From: Intestinibacter sp034113885
Lineage (GTDB): Bacteria > Bacillota > Clostridia > Peptostreptococcales > Peptostreptococcaceae
DNA length: 20,551 nt
Assembly: GCF_034113885.1 (NCBI RefSeq)
Contig: NZ_JAXEWM010000247.1
Span: 1-20,551, forward strand
Direction of reading: 5' to 3'
Position 1 is the stretch's first letter, and the number at the start of each line of letters is the position of its first letter. The notes under the pieces are model-generated. The model saw only the letters and a list, made by a program, of their open reading frames with translations, was not told the origin of the DNA and ran no database searches. Shown piece by piece: positions 6,605-15,126 of the stretch. A program made the position numbers and the translations under genes.

Positions 6605-7606
6605 ATGGATGAAAATGAAAAAAAAGAAAGAAAAATAATGAAAAAGGTTGCCCTAATATGTGCCTTAATAGGTGTAATAGGAGGAGCGTTTTATGGAGGT
6701 ATGGAATACGGAAGACTTTTACCGGCGAGTCATAGATATTATTCTAATAGCCAAGTGTACGCGACTATAGGTGACGAAGAAATAACAGGTAAAGACTTAA
6801 AAACTGTAATGGAGCCGATTTTTTATTCAAATGGCTTGCAAAAATTGAACGATTCAGAAATTTCTTCGTATGAATCTAATATGCTACAATACCTTGTTAA
6901 TATGGAAGTTTTATATAAAGAGGCAGAGGAAAACAACGTAGAAGTGACAGATGATCAAGTGCAACAAAACTATGATCAGACTATAAGCAGTATAAACTCT
7001 GAATATAATTTGACAGAGGAGGAATATTTAGATAAGTTCAATCTTACAGAAGAAAAATTAAAAGAGCGTATAAAAAAGGAATTAATGGGAGCTACTTATC
7101 TAGAACAATACAGTAATGTAAGCGAGGAAGAAGCAAAAAATTACTATGAAAAAAATAAAGACGATTATAAACAAGTTAGAGCCTCTCATATATTGATTTC
7201 AAATTACGATACAGATAATAAAGAAGTAAGCGATGAACAAAAGAAGAAAAACAAAGAAACTGCTGAAGAAGTCCTAAAATTAGCATTAGACGGTGAGGAT
7301 TTTGCTTCATTGGCAAAGGAATTTTCAGATGACTCTTCTGCTTCTAGTGGAGGAGATTTGGGTTATTTCATTGAAGACGATATGGTGAGTTCATTTTCAA
7401 AGGCAGCATTTTCTCTAGAAGATGGCGAAATCTATCCTGAAGTAGTAGAGACGACTTCTGGATATCATATAATAAAGAAAACAGGTGAAAAGGAACAGGA
7501 TTTTGACGATGTAAAGGATGATTTGATTACAACTCTTAAAAATACTAAGCAAACTACTTTAATGCAAGACTTGTATAGCAAGTACAATGTTGATATAAAA
7601 AATTAG
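6605..7606 (+). CDS. Membrane-anchored parvulin-type peptidyl-prolyl isomerase (PrsA/SurA-like foldase)
   Basis: A 333-aa extracytoplasmic folding catalyst. A short charged N-terminus is followed by one hydrophobic segment at about 14-32. There is no lipobox cysteine, so it is probably a signal-anchor protein rather than a PrsA lipoprotein. A SurA-N-like helical region (about 50-180) precedes a PpiC domain at about 190-292, with VRASHILIS (His195), EDFASLAKEFSDD, GGDLGYF and SGYHIIK (His288) all in place. A short helical tail follows. It should assist folding of exported proteins and could serve secreted products such as the SH3b protein nearby. ATG 6605 is used; GGGAGG (6587-6592) is 12 nt away, longer than usual. 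A later ATG at 6638 would shorten only the cytosolic tail but has no clear ribosome site. Confidence 0.87.
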   Translation: MDENEKKERKIMKKVALICALIGVIGGAFYGGMEYGRLLPASHRYYSNSQVYATIGDEEITGKDLKTVMEPIFYSNGLQKLNDSEISSYESNMLQYLVNMEVLYKEAEENNVEVTDDQVQQNYDQTISSINSEYNLTEEEYLDKFNLTEEKLKERIKKELMGATYLEQYSNVSEEEAKNYYEKNKDDYKQVRASHILISNYDTDNKEVSDEQKKKNKETAEEVLKLALDGEDFASLAKEFSDDSSASSGGDLGYFIEDDMVSSFSKAAFSLEDGEIYPEVVETTSGYHIIKKTGEKEQDFDDVKDDLITTLKNTKQTTLMQDLYSKYNVDIKN

Positions 7607-7702
7607 AAAAAGGATTATGTAGCCATATTAAAACTTTTAAAGTTGTGATATTATGTAATATAAGTGTAATTATTTAAAGTAAATTTTAAAGGAGATATGC
7701 AG

Positions 7703-8044
7703 ATGATAAAGAGAAAAAATGAATTGACAAAAACTGTAGGGCCTGTTGCAGGTGGAAAAGGAGAAATAACTCGAGAATTGATACTTGAAGGTGAAGAGCT
7801 AAAGGATCAAGCAAAAGTATTTTCTAGAATAACTGTACCAGTAGGCGCTTCAATTGGTATGCATGAACACAAAGAAGACTTTGAAGTATATTACATATTA
7901 AATGGAAAAGGTAAGGTTTTAGATGGCGAAGAAGTTGTCGAAGTAGGAGAAGGCGACGTTATCTATACTATTGATGCTAAACACTACATTGAAAATATAG
8001 GAGACGAAGAACTAGTATTTTTAGCTGTAGTAATTAATTTATAG
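7703..8044 (+). CDS. Small single-domain cupin protein
   Basis: A 113-aa cupin_2 barrel. Metal-ligand motif 1 is GMHEHKEDFEVYYILNGKG (His-x-His, then Glu) and motif 2 contributes the His of DAKHYIEN. The glycine-rich turn pattern (LDGEEVVEVGEGDV) is typical of the fold. Function within this very broad superfamily (isomerase, dioxygenase or sensor) cannot be read from the sequence. AAAGGAG at 7688-7694 is only 2 nt from the ATG at 7697 but 8 nt from the ATG at 7703, so I choose 7703. It appears monocistronic, with a strong terminator behind it. Confidence 0.82.
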   Translation: MIKRKNELTKTVGPVAGGKGEITRELILEGEELKDQAKVFSRITVPVGASIGMHEHKEDFEVYYILNGKGKVLDGEEVVEVGEGDVIYTIDAKHYIENIGDEELVFLAVVINL

Positions 8045-8076
8045 AAGCTCGGTAATTTATAAAAATTTAGTAATAT

Positions 8077-8109
8077 AAAAGCTGTAGAGACGAATTTTCT
8101 ACAGCTTTT
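8077..8109. terminator. Bidirectional terminator between cupin and siroheme reductase genes
   Basis: AAAAGCTGTAGA (8077-8088) pairs perfectly with TCTACAGCTTTT (8098-8109), with A/T tracts on both sides. It serves the plus-strand cupin gene and the converging minus-strand reductase gene. Confidence 0.9.
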
Positions 8110-8116
8110 TAAATAT

Positions 8117-9679
8117 TTATACCAAGTTGTATTTATCGATTATCTGGTTGAATTCTTCTCGATAATTTTGGGTTAAGGTTTTAAAGTCGATATTTTTGTC
8201 TACAAGTTTTTCACTTATTTCATATAGCATATTTGGAATATCATCGCACTTAAATTCGCCTACAGCTTCACCTAATCTCGACTCACCTACAGCAAATTTA
8301 CCGTTTATACTCATTTCAAAGCAGTGTGTAGGGACATTGTCTATCTTTTTCATTCTGCCGGTAAATCCAATACAGCCTATTTGGTGAACTCCACAAGAAT
8401 TTCCACATCCTGATATGTAGATTTTAGGCATAACTTCTAGGTTTTTCTTGTCCTTGCTATTTATTTTGAAATAGGTTATTATATCTAATAGCATTTTTTG
8501 ACTGTCACAAATTCCCATTTGGCAGATCGGAACACCTATACAGGAAATACTGTTCTCGAGCAAGGTAGAACCACTCGTGCTTTCTGTGATTTCTAAGATT
8601 TTTTTAGCCTCATTTCCATCTAGATTAAGTATATACATTTCCTCCATCATGCCGATTCTGATCATAGGATTTTTTACTTTATCGAGCTCGTATAGTAGGG
8701 CTTTTAAATTTTTAAGCTTGTATATGCCTCCAAGTGGATGGATATAGACTGTATATAAATTTGGCTGCTTTTGTTTTATTAATCTAGGATTTGTGCAGTC
8801 AATAGCTAGACCTTCTTTACTGTAATCTATTGGATCGGGATTTATTTTTAAATGTTTATTTTTCTTTTGTTCATCTACGTATTTTTTGAATTTATTTAAA
8901 AATTCCTCTTCTCCTAAATCCTCTACTAAATATCTTATCCTAGCCCTATGTTTGTTTTCGTAATTTCCCTCTTTTGCAAAAAATTCTGTAAGACCTTCAA
9001 CGTAATAAAGAACATCTGAAGGATTTACTAGCTCTGGAAGCTTTATGCCAAGACGTGGATTTTTGCCGAGACCGCCTCCAACGTATACCTTAAAATAATG
9101 CTTGCTGTTTTTAGTAGTAGCGACAAATCCCAAATCCTGTACAGTTGCATGTGCAAAATCCTTGTCAGAGCTCGAGTAAGAGACCTTAAATTTTCTAGGA
9201 AGATGGTAAGTCGTCATTTTGCTCAGAAAATATTTATCAGTAGCTAGGGCATACGGAGTTACATCGAAGTTCTCTTCGATATCAACTCCAGATAAAGGTG
9301 ACAATCCTACATTTCTAGGGTAATTTCCACCACCGCCTCTTGTAAATATACATTTTTCTATTCCGTTTTTCATGATATCTACTACTGCGTCGATATTTAA
9401 ATCGTGTAATTGAATAGCCTGTCTAGTCGTCAAGTGTATAGAATCTAAATTATGATTATTTGCCATTTGGTATATCGTATGTAGCTGACATCTAGAGATA
9501 ACTCCACATGAGGTTCTAAGTCTTATCATAAATGACTTTTTATCTCTTTGGGCGTATACACCGTATCCTCCAGAGAAGCTTTTATACTGCATTTTTGATA
9601 TATTTCCATTTAAAAAATTTAAAGTGTAGTCTTTAAATTCAGGTAATTCATTTAATAACATTTTTTTAAAATTATTCAT
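8117..9679 (-). CDS. Nitrite/sulfite reductase, siroheme [4Fe-4S] hemoprotein
   Basis: A 520-aa assimilatory-type nitrite or sulfite reductase that carries out six-electron reduction at a siroheme coupled to a [4Fe-4S] cluster. The cluster/siroheme ligands are visible as Cys380-x5-Cys386 (CIGVPIC) and Cys425-x3-Cys429 (CGNSC). The anion-binding basic residues are in LRTSCG (Arg55), LTTRQAIQLHD (Arg86) and LPRKFKVSYSS (about 160-170). The duplicated ferredoxin-like half-domains of the family are recognisable, and length is normal. No electron-donor subunit is adjacent, so ferredoxin from elsewhere is the likely donor. Sulfite and nitrite cannot be told apart by eye. The ATG (9679-9677) follows a GGCGGTG ribosome site. 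No clear promoter was found in the AT-rich 275-bp region upstream. Confidence 0.88.
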   Translation of the reverse strand: MNNFKKMLLNELPEFKDYTLNFLNGNISKMQYKSFSGGYGVYAQRDKKSFMIRLRTSCGVISRCQLHTIYQMANNHNLDSIHLTTRQAIQLHDLNIDAVVDIMKNGIEKCIFTRGGGGNYPRNVGLSPLSGVDIEENFDVTPYALATDKYFLSKMTTYHLPRKFKVSYSSSDKDFAHATVQDLGFVATTKNSKHYFKVYVGGGLGKNPRLGIKLPELVNPSDVLYYVEGLTEFFAKEGNYENKHRARIRYLVEDLGEEEFLNKFKKYVDEQKKNKHLKINPDPIDYSKEGLAIDCTNPRLIKQKQPNLYTVYIHPLGGIYKLKNLKALLYELDKVKNPMIRIGMMEEMYILNLDGNEAKKILEITESTSGSTLLENSISCIGVPICQMGICDSQKMLLDIITYFKINSKDKKNLEVMPKIYISGCGNSCGVHQIGCIGFTGRMKKIDNVPTHCFEMSINGKFAVGESRLGEAVGEFKCDDIPNMLYEISEKLVDKNIDFKTLTQNYREEFNQIIDKYNLV

Positions 9680-9871
9680 AAAACACCGCCTACTTCAAAA
9701 TCAATATTTTGTACGATTAGTATTATTCCCAAATAAAATAATTTTATCCTAAAAAATAGATAAATTTCTTATATTTATGTTTAAAAGATATATATTTTAA
9801 AAATCAATTACTTTTGTATTCAATAAAAATAGATATTAAATGAATGGTAAAATATGCAAAAAATTGAACTT

Positions 9872-9919
9872 TTGACATATGTATATAAGATATGATAAAT
9901 TATATAAGTATGTTATAAT
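9872..9919 (+). promoter_or_regulatory. Candidate promoter region for the 9955 gene
   Basis: A perfect -35-like TTGACA lies at 9872-9877, with GATAAA 16 nt further on (9894-9899). Independently, an extended -10 TGTTATAAT occurs at 9911-9919. Either could drive the gene; they may be two start sites. Confidence 0.5.
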
Positions 9920-9954
9920 AATATAGGTTAGAATTTTGATATGGGAGGATATGG

Positions 9955-11031
9955 ATGAAGGACAGAATTAATGAAATTAGAGATGCAATAATAGAATATT
10001 GTAAACAAAATTTAAATGAACAGTATAAAGATATGAGTCTAGATGTTCTAAAAAAAATAGGACAAAAGGACGCAGATTTATTGAATTCATCTAGATGCGA
10101 TATATGGGTGGCTTCTATATTAAATATAGTATTAGAAGATAATGAAATGTTTAAAAGAAAACATCCTATGTATATAACTAAAAAAGCTTTTTCTGAAAAA
10201 ACAGGAGTTAGCTCAAAAACTATAAAAAGCAAATCAGAAATTTTAAGAAATGTACTTGGTGAAAATCAAGAAATTGCATCTGAAAAGGAAGCAGGGGAAA
10301 TGGAAAAGGAACAAAATAATAAAGCTCAAAGCTCAAGTATAGAAACTGTAAATCTTGAAGATATAAAATTAGAACCTCAAAAGGAGTTAACTGAAAAAGA
10401 GCTTAAAGAGTCAAAATACAAGGCTTTAATGGGATTAGCACATGAGGATTTACCTTTTGAAGATAAAATGAGTTATTTACAAGAAGCTATGGTTGTCGCA
10501 CAAGAAATGATAGAGGATAAAGAAAATACAACTAATTATTGGGACAATCCTTCTGCAAGACCATATATGATAGCAGCTCAAGATTTTGCAACTTTATTGG
10601 CTAACAATAATTTTTACAAAGAAGCTCAAGATATATTAGAGCTATTGTTAAAAATGGATGAAAACGACAATCAAGGAAATAGATTTAAATTAATAAATTT
10701 ATTAATAAAGAAAAACGATAGAAAAGAAGTAAATGATTTATTTTTAAGATTTAAAAATGAAGATTCTGCTCAATGGGATTATTTTAAAGCATTATATTAT
10801 TTTAAAAATGACAATTTGCACTTTGCTAGACAAGCAGTAAAAGACGGAGTTAAAAAGAATAAATACATAGGACTATTTTTAATGCAATGGACAGCTGCTT
10901 TAAAAGTATCTGGGACAGTGATTGATCCTGTACTATATACAGAAGCTACTTACTACTATAATGAAAACTTTAACTTATGGAAAGAAACAAAGGGCGCATT
11001 AAAATGGTTAGTTAATGCAGTAATAAAATAA
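9955..11031 (+). CDS. DUF6398-like N-terminal domain with TPR-like C-terminal repeats
   Basis: A 358-aa probably cytosolic protein with two parts. Residues 1-105 (CDIWVASILNIVLEDNEMF, then ITKKAFSEKTGVSSKTIKSK) look like the small helical DUF6398 or cyclin-like domain, whose second half resembles a helix-turn-helix. A polar Glu/Gln/Ser-rich linker at about 105-145 follows. Residues 150-358 are helical with a TPR-like signature: NPSARPYMIAAQDFATLLAN, then AQDILELLLKMDENDNQGNR, as in TPR proteins where an N-D-N-Q-G-x-R loop ends a repeat. This points to an adaptor or regulatory scaffold; no catalytic motif is present. GGGAGG at 9943-9948 is 6 nt from ATG 9955; the ATG at 9951 is out of frame and soon stops. 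Family names are given from memory. Confidence 0.7.
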   Translation: MKDRINEIRDAIIEYCKQNLNEQYKDMSLDVLKKIGQKDADLLNSSRCDIWVASILNIVLEDNEMFKRKHPMYITKKAFSEKTGVSSKTIKSKSEILRNVLGENQEIASEKEAGEMEKEQNNKAQSSSIETVNLEDIKLEPQKELTEKELKESKYKALMGLAHEDLPFEDKMSYLQEAMVVAQEMIEDKENTTNYWDNPSARPYMIAAQDFATLLANNNFYKEAQDILELLLKMDENDNQGNRFKLINLLIKKNDRKEVNDLFLRFKNEDSAQWDYFKALYYFKNDNLHFARQAVKDGVKKNKYIGLFLMQWTAALKVSGTVIDPVLYTEATYYYNENFNLWKETKGALKWLVNAVIK

Positions 11032-11054
11032 AAAGGCTATTTAATAGCCTTTTT
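11031..11054. terminator. Terminator between converging 9955 and PfoR-like genes
   Basis: AAAAGGCTAT (11031-11040) and ATAGCCTTTT (11044-11053) form a 10-bp stem with a 3-nt loop, with T/A tracts on both sides, and overlap the stop codon of the plus-strand gene by one base. It may also end the minus-strand gene whose stop is at 11083. Confidence 0.85.
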
Positions 11055-11082
11055 ATTTTATTTAGATAATTTTTTGAAATTT

Positions 11083-12132
11083 TTAGATGTCTAATTTTAA
11101 ATCGCCAGGTTTTATCCAGTTTTTAGCTCTCATAAATTCTGATATTATCAAAGTTACTACAGCAGGTAGTATGAAGTTTAGTAGTAAAATTCCAGCCCAC
11201 ATCATCATTCCACCTTTTCCTGCTTCAGTCATAGCAGTAACAGTACCGAATTGACCGACTAGACCGCATGTACCCATACCAGAACCTATAGGAATATTTT
11301 CCATTTTAAATACTACAGTAGATAGAGGCCCTAAAATCGCTGATGCTAATGTTGGAGGAATCCATATCTTCCAGTTTTTTATAATATTAGGCATTTGTAG
11401 CATTGATGTACCTAGACCTTGTGCAAATAATCCACCTACACCATTTTCTTTAAAGCTCATAACAGCAAATCCTACCATTTGGCAGCAGCATCCAACTGTA
11501 GCAGCTCCTCCTGCAAGTCCACTAAGACTCAACATTATACATATAGCGGCACTACTTATTGGAAGAGTTAAAGCAATTCCAACTAGTACAGATACTATTA
11601 CACCCATAAGTACAGGTTGCATTTCAGTAGCACTCATTATTACATTACCGAAAGAAGTCATAAATGCAGAAACAGCAGGTCCTACTAATTCTGCTACTAA
11701 TACACCGACTAAAATAGTCACAGCAGGTGTAACTAATATATCTATCTTAGTTTCCTTAGATACTAATTTACCTAATTCACATGCAAAAATAGTAGCTACG
11801 AAGGCTCCAACAGGTCCACCTAGCTCATTACCACAAGCACCTACTAGAGCACAAGAAAACATTACAAGAGGTGGAGCTTGAAGTCCATACGCTATAGCTA
11901 CGGCTATTGCAGGTCCTGTAACTTGCTTAGCTAGTGGATTGATTACATCTGTAAATAATGATATTCCGAAATTTTGTCCCAAAGAATTGAATATTGTACC
12001 TATTAATAATGATGCAAATAGACCAGAAGCCATAAAGCTAAGGGCGTCTATTAAATATCTTTGCACAGATATTTCAATATTTTTATCCTTTGCAAACTGT
12101 TTAAAAGTTCTTCTTTGTTTTGTTTTTTTCAT
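11083..12132 (-). CDS. PfoR-like PTS_EIIC_2 family membrane protein
   Basis: A 349-aa polytopic membrane protein, almost entirely hydrophobic after a basic N-terminus (KKTKQRRTFKQFAKDKNIEI). It has conserved Gly/Pro-rich segments: LTGPAIAVAIAYGLQAPPLVMF-like, GACGNELGGPVGAF, GGLFAQGLGTSMLQMPN, and GSGMGTCGLVGQFGT. These match the PTS_EIIC_2 (PF13303) family that includes PfoR of Clostridium perfringens, once described as a regulator of perfringolysin. No EIIA, EIIB or toxin gene is adjacent, so it is an orphan EIIC-like permease or sensor of unknown substrate. An AAAGGA ribosome site precedes the ATG at 12132-12130. A convincing sigma-A promoter lies about 70-100 bases upstream. The gene symbol is withheld because the regulatory role of PfoR is itself uncertain. 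Confidence 0.82.
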   Translation of the reverse strand: MKKTKQRRTFKQFAKDKNIEISVQRYLIDALSFMASGLFASLLIGTIFNSLGQNFGISLFTDVINPLAKQVTGPAIAVAIAYGLQAPPLVMFSCALVGACGNELGGPVGAFVATIFACELGKLVSKETKIDILVTPAVTILVGVLVAELVGPAVSAFMTSFGNVIMSATEMQPVLMGVIVSVLVGIALTLPISSAAICIMLSLSGLAGGAATVGCCCQMVGFAVMSFKENGVGGLFAQGLGTSMLQMPNIIKNWKIWIPPTLASAILGPLSTVVFKMENIPIGSGMGTCGLVGQFGTVTAMTEAGKGGMMMWAGILLLNFILPAVVTLIISEFMRAKNWIKPGDLKLDI

Positions 12133-12200
12133 TTGAATAATTCCTTTCTTATTTTGATTAGTAATATATTGTATTTATTGCAAAAAATAGCTTTAGATAC

Positions 12201-12229
12201 ATTATAGTATGTTTTTACTGACATGACAA
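12201..12229 (-). promoter_or_regulatory. Sigma-A promoter of the PfoR-like gene
   Basis: Read on the minus strand: -35 TTGTCA (12229-12224), exactly 17 nt, then -10 TATAAT (12206-12201). Transcription would start near 12194, giving a leader of about 60 nt. Confidence 0.78.
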
Positions 12230-12259
12230 ATGAAATTACATATAAGTTTACATTAAATA

Positions 12260-12290
12260 TTGATTAAAATATAGATTTTGTGTTTATAAT
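12260..12290 (+). promoter_or_regulatory. Candidate promoter of the Ig-like protein gene
   Basis: TTGATT (12260-12265) and TATAAT (12285-12290) are separated by 19 nt, slightly long. The resulting leader of about 100 nt contains a 7-bp hairpin, ATTCTAA (12311-12317) with TTAGAAT (12326-12332), without a T tract. Confidence 0.4.
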
Positions 12291-12394
12291 CTAAAGGATA
12301 AGTTATAGGCATTCTAAAGATCTTATTAGAATATAAATGTAATAGTAATTATGTTTAATAAAATATGATTATTTATTGAAAAGAGAGTGATTAT

Positions 12395-13351
12395 TTGAAA
12401 AACAATAAATTTAATATAAATAAAAAGACAGCATTTATTTTGCTAATTATTCCATTTGTATTTATTTCACAGTATTATCTTTTTAAATTTGGAGTGATAA
12501 ATCCTCAAATAAAGGGAATAGAAATCAGTGCAATCAAGGGTAAGTATATAAAGGACATAGATAAATATGTAGTTAAATTAAATAAAGAAGTGATTTTTTC
12601 AACAGGAGATTACGTGAAGTTTCCATCATACGGAAAGGATCCGGTAGTAGAGTTTAAGAGTTTGGACAAAGATAATATAGTAAAAATTGAAGATAATTCA
12701 GATAATATAAAAAATACAGTTAAAATAACGGGAATTAAAAAGGGTATTGCGTCGATTGCAGTAGTTAAAAATAATAGGATTTTGAAAAAATTTAATATTT
12801 TAGTTGTAGATCCAAAGGTAATTGAGTTGAATACAGAGATAAATGGATCTTTGAAATATGTAGGAGATAAAGCTACTATAAAAAATTGCGTAGAGGTAGA
12901 TTTTGACAGATTTAATGAAAAATACGATGTGGCTTATAAAAGCTCAAATCAAAATGTTTTAAAAGTAGAGGGAAGTAAAATATACGCTGTAGGAGTTGGA
13001 AAAGCCACGATTATAGCGAATTTAGGTTCTAAAAAGGAATCGTTTGATTACAATATAGTTGCTAGAATAAAAGATATAATTGTAGATAAAAATATAAATT
13101 TAAAAGTCGGTGAGCAAAAAAGTATACATGTTTTAGTAAAAACTTCGCCAGAAAATTTGAAGACACCGAAGCCTAAGTTTATATTTTCAGAAAATAAATT
13201 ACCTGTACAGAGAAATATTAGATTAGATGATGATGGGACAATTATTGGATTGAGAGAAGGCGTAGAAAAGGTATTGATATCTTGTGGTAGTGGACAAAAT
13301 AAAATAGAAAAGCATATATCGATAACAGTAAAAGAATCATCTATAAAATAA
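12395..13351 (+). CDS. Membrane-anchored protein with Ig-like (Big_2-type) domains
   Basis: A 318-aa protein with an N-terminal hydrophobic segment at about 11-31 (signal anchor, no lipobox) and a beta-rich exterior. Three consecutive bacterial-Ig-like units can be traced at about 57-138, 149-223 and 226-312. The second and third show the Big_2 hallmark: an xSSNxNVLKVEGSKIYAVGVGKATIIA pattern and DDDGTIIGLREGVEKVLISC. Such domains are structural spacers of surface proteins; no catalytic or sorting motif is present, so it may be a cell-surface or forespore-facing protein. It starts with TTG at 12395, preceded by a weak ribosome site (AAGAGAGTGA); no ATG or GTG in frame fits better. There is no obvious terminator before the histidine kinase promoter. 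Confidence 0.72.
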   Translation: MKNNKFNINKKTAFILLIIPFVFISQYYLFKFGVINPQIKGIEISAIKGKYIKDIDKYVVKLNKEVIFSTGDYVKFPSYGKDPVVEFKSLDKDNIVKIEDNSDNIKNTVKITGIKKGIASIAVVKNNRILKKFNILVVDPKVIELNTEINGSLKYVGDKATIKNCVEVDFDRFNEKYDVAYKSSNQNVLKVEGSKIYAVGVGKATIIANLGSKKESFDYNIVARIKDIIVDKNINLKVGEQKSIHVLVKTSPENLKTPKPKFIFSENKLPVQRNIRLDDDGTIIGLREGVEKVLISCGSGQNKIEKHISITVKESSIK

Positions 13352-13458
13352 AGAAAAATTAAATTTTATAAACAAGTAATCAAGTGTTAAATGAATGTTA
13401 AATTTGCTAATATTTGTACACATGTAGAAAAATAGTATAATACATTTTGTAAAAAGAA

Positions 13459-13487
13459 TTAAAAATATGTAATATTTATGATATAAT
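13459..13487 (+). promoter_or_regulatory. Promoter of the orphan histidine kinase gene
   Basis: TATAAT (13482-13487) is preceded by TG at 13479-13480 (extended -10), with TTAAAA at 13459-13464 as a 4-of-6 -35 at 17-nt spacing. A second TATAAT at 13436-13441 is a possible alternative. Confidence 0.55.
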
Positions 13488-13587
13488 CTAACTAAATATA
13501 TAAAGAAAATGGAGAGATTTTAAGAGTTATAATTTTAGAAATATCTTATTATGTAGAAATTTGTAATTTAATTGGGGGATTCAGTTT

Positions 13588-15006
13588 ATGTATGATTATA
13601 AAAGTATATTATTTAAGAGCCCAACGCCCTTTGTTATAATAGAACTTCAAGATAACCATGCAATCATAAAGGAATCGAATGCTGCGTATAAATTGTACGT
13701 GACAGATAGATATAATATAATTGTAGAAGATATTTTAACAGATTGCATAGTGAATTTTAATTATAGAAAAATAAAAATAGACAAGACTATTTATAATGTA
13801 CAAATAGAAAATATAGGTGATAAGAGCTTTATTGCTTGGTTCTGCGAAAATGAATATCTTCCTAATGATATGCAAGAAAACCTATTATTAAATGTAAGAA
13901 AATTTGACGATGTATTCTTTCTTGTAAGCGATGGAAAGATAATATTTGTAAATGAATCTTATGAAAATATGTTTGAAGAGACTTGTAATGTACCTTGCAG
14001 TGTAGAAGAAGGATTTTATAAGTTTATAGAAAAAGAAGATGACAATGAAGAAATTTATTATGATTATTTTAAGGTAATAGATGAGAGAGTTCAAATAAAA
14101 ACTAAAAAAGGTAAAAAATGGATTTGGATTAGATCGAATCCTATTAAAAATGACAAAAATCAACCTATTGCATCTTATATTATATTGACTGATATAACTA
14201 ACAGAACAAATGATGTTATGAATAGAAAGAAAACAAGGGAAAAATTCTTCTCTTTTGTTTCGCATGAAATAAAAAATCCTGTAAATATGATATTGGCGAC
14301 TATGCAGCTTATAGAAAAGAAGGTCGAGCAAAATGTATACGATGAAGACATATTGAGACATGTCGATTTAGTCAGAAGGAATTCATTTAGAATAATGAAA
14401 ATAGTAAACGATTTATCATCAAAATCAAAGATAGAGCTTGGATATTTAGATTTTAACCCGAGTAATGAGGATATAGTTTATTTCATAGAGGAGATATGCG
14501 AATCTGTAAGGGATTTTGTAAATATTAACAATATGAATATTATATTCGACACAGACGAAGAGGAATTAATAGTTGGGTTTGACTGTGAAAAGGTCGAAAA
14601 AATAGTAATCAATTTAATATCAAATTCACTGAAGTTTAGGAAAAAAGAAGGTGGAGTTATTTTAGTGAGTTTAACGCATGATGACGACTTTGTTTACATA
14701 AGTGTAAAAGACAATGGAATTGGTATATCAGAAGAGAACATTAACAGAATATTTACAATATACGAACGTGTAAACGACGAAAGAAGTATAGTCAAAGAGG
14801 GAACAGGAATAGGACTTTCTTTGGTAAGATCATTTGCTGAGCTGCATAATGGCTCAGTTTCTGTGGAAAGTGAGCTTGGAGAAGGAACTGAATTTACAGT
14901 AAAAATAGCAAATACTACAGTAGATGAAGACAAAAATACAAAATATCACCATATTACAAAGGAAGAGAGAAGACAAAATATAGCAGTTGCTTTTTCTGAT
15001 ATATAA
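13588..15006 (+). CDS. Soluble orphan PAS sensor histidine kinase
   Basis: A 472-aa kinase with no membrane segment, so it senses an internal signal. A PAS-like N-terminal region (about 5-90) is followed by a clearer PAS/PAC domain at about 103-206 (FFLVSDGKIIFVNESYENMF ... YIILTDITNR). The dimerisation/phosphoacceptor H-box is FSFVSHEIKNPVN with His226. The ATPase domain has N-box NLISNS (342-347), G1 DNGIGI (375-380), and G2 EGTGIGLS (404-411). No response regulator gene is adjacent. In C. difficile and relatives, several orphan kinases act on the sporulation regulator Spo0A, so this gene beside the germination locus may do the same; that is inference. GGGGGAT at 13574-13580 precedes the ATG at 13588. 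A strong terminator isolates it from cspBA. Confidence 0.88.
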   Translation: MYDYKSILFKSPTPFVIIELQDNHAIIKESNAAYKLYVTDRYNIIVEDILTDCIVNFNYRKIKIDKTIYNVQIENIGDKSFIAWFCENEYLPNDMQENLLLNVRKFDDVFFLVSDGKIIFVNESYENMFEETCNVPCSVEEGFYKFIEKEDDNEEIYYDYFKVIDERVQIKTKKGKKWIWIRSNPIKNDKNQPIASYIILTDITNRTNDVMNRKKTREKFFSFVSHEIKNPVNMILATMQLIEKKVEQNVYDEDILRHVDLVRRNSFRIMKIVNDLSSKSKIELGYLDFNPSNEDIVYFIEEICESVRDFVNINNMNIIFDTDEEELIVGFDCEKVEKIVINLISNSLKFRKKEGGVILVSLTHDDDFVYISVKDNGIGISEENINRIFTIYERVNDERSIVKEGTGIGLSLVRSFAELHNGSVSVESELGEGTEFTVKIANTTVDEDKNTKYHHITKEERRQNIAVAFSDI

Positions 15007-15030
15007 AATTAATTAAATACAGTTTAATGG

Positions 15031-15067
15031 AAAAAAGATTATTACTGATTTAGGTATAATCTTTTTT
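15031..15067 (+). terminator. Terminator after the histidine kinase gene
   Basis: AAAAAAGATTAT (15031-15042) pairs perfectly with ATAATCTTTTTT (15056-15067), followed by further T residues to 15071. It separates the kinase gene from the csp locus. Confidence 0.88.
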
Positions 15068-15126
15068 TTTTAGAATATTATTAAAAAAAGAGCATAGAGA
15101 GAGTTAAAAGGTAGTAAATTTTTTAA

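Noticed and set aside
7633..7645. AACTTTTAAAGTT palindrome between the foldase and cupin genes as a terminator
   Set aside because: A short AT-only palindrome without a T tract; it could be chance in this base composition.
13423..13558. Spo0A-box-like TGTAGAA sequences (near 13424 and 13552) upstream of the histidine kinase
   Set aside because: Each has a mismatch in the TGTCGAA core and such heptamers are frequent in AT-rich DNA; not enough for a call.
13888..14361. Minus-strand 157-codon frame inside the histidine kinase gene
   Set aside because: Composition (Phe/Ile/Tyr runs) is that of an antisense shadow of a Lys/Glu/Asn-rich gene; there is no ribosome site and the opposite strand holds a full kinase.
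15072..15099. Sigma-G type promoter before cspBA (GAATA at 15073-15077 and CATAGAG at 15093-15099)
   Set aside because: The spacing is 15 nt instead of about 17-18 and the -10 matches poorly. Forespore control is likely from C. difficile knowledge, but this site does not prove it.
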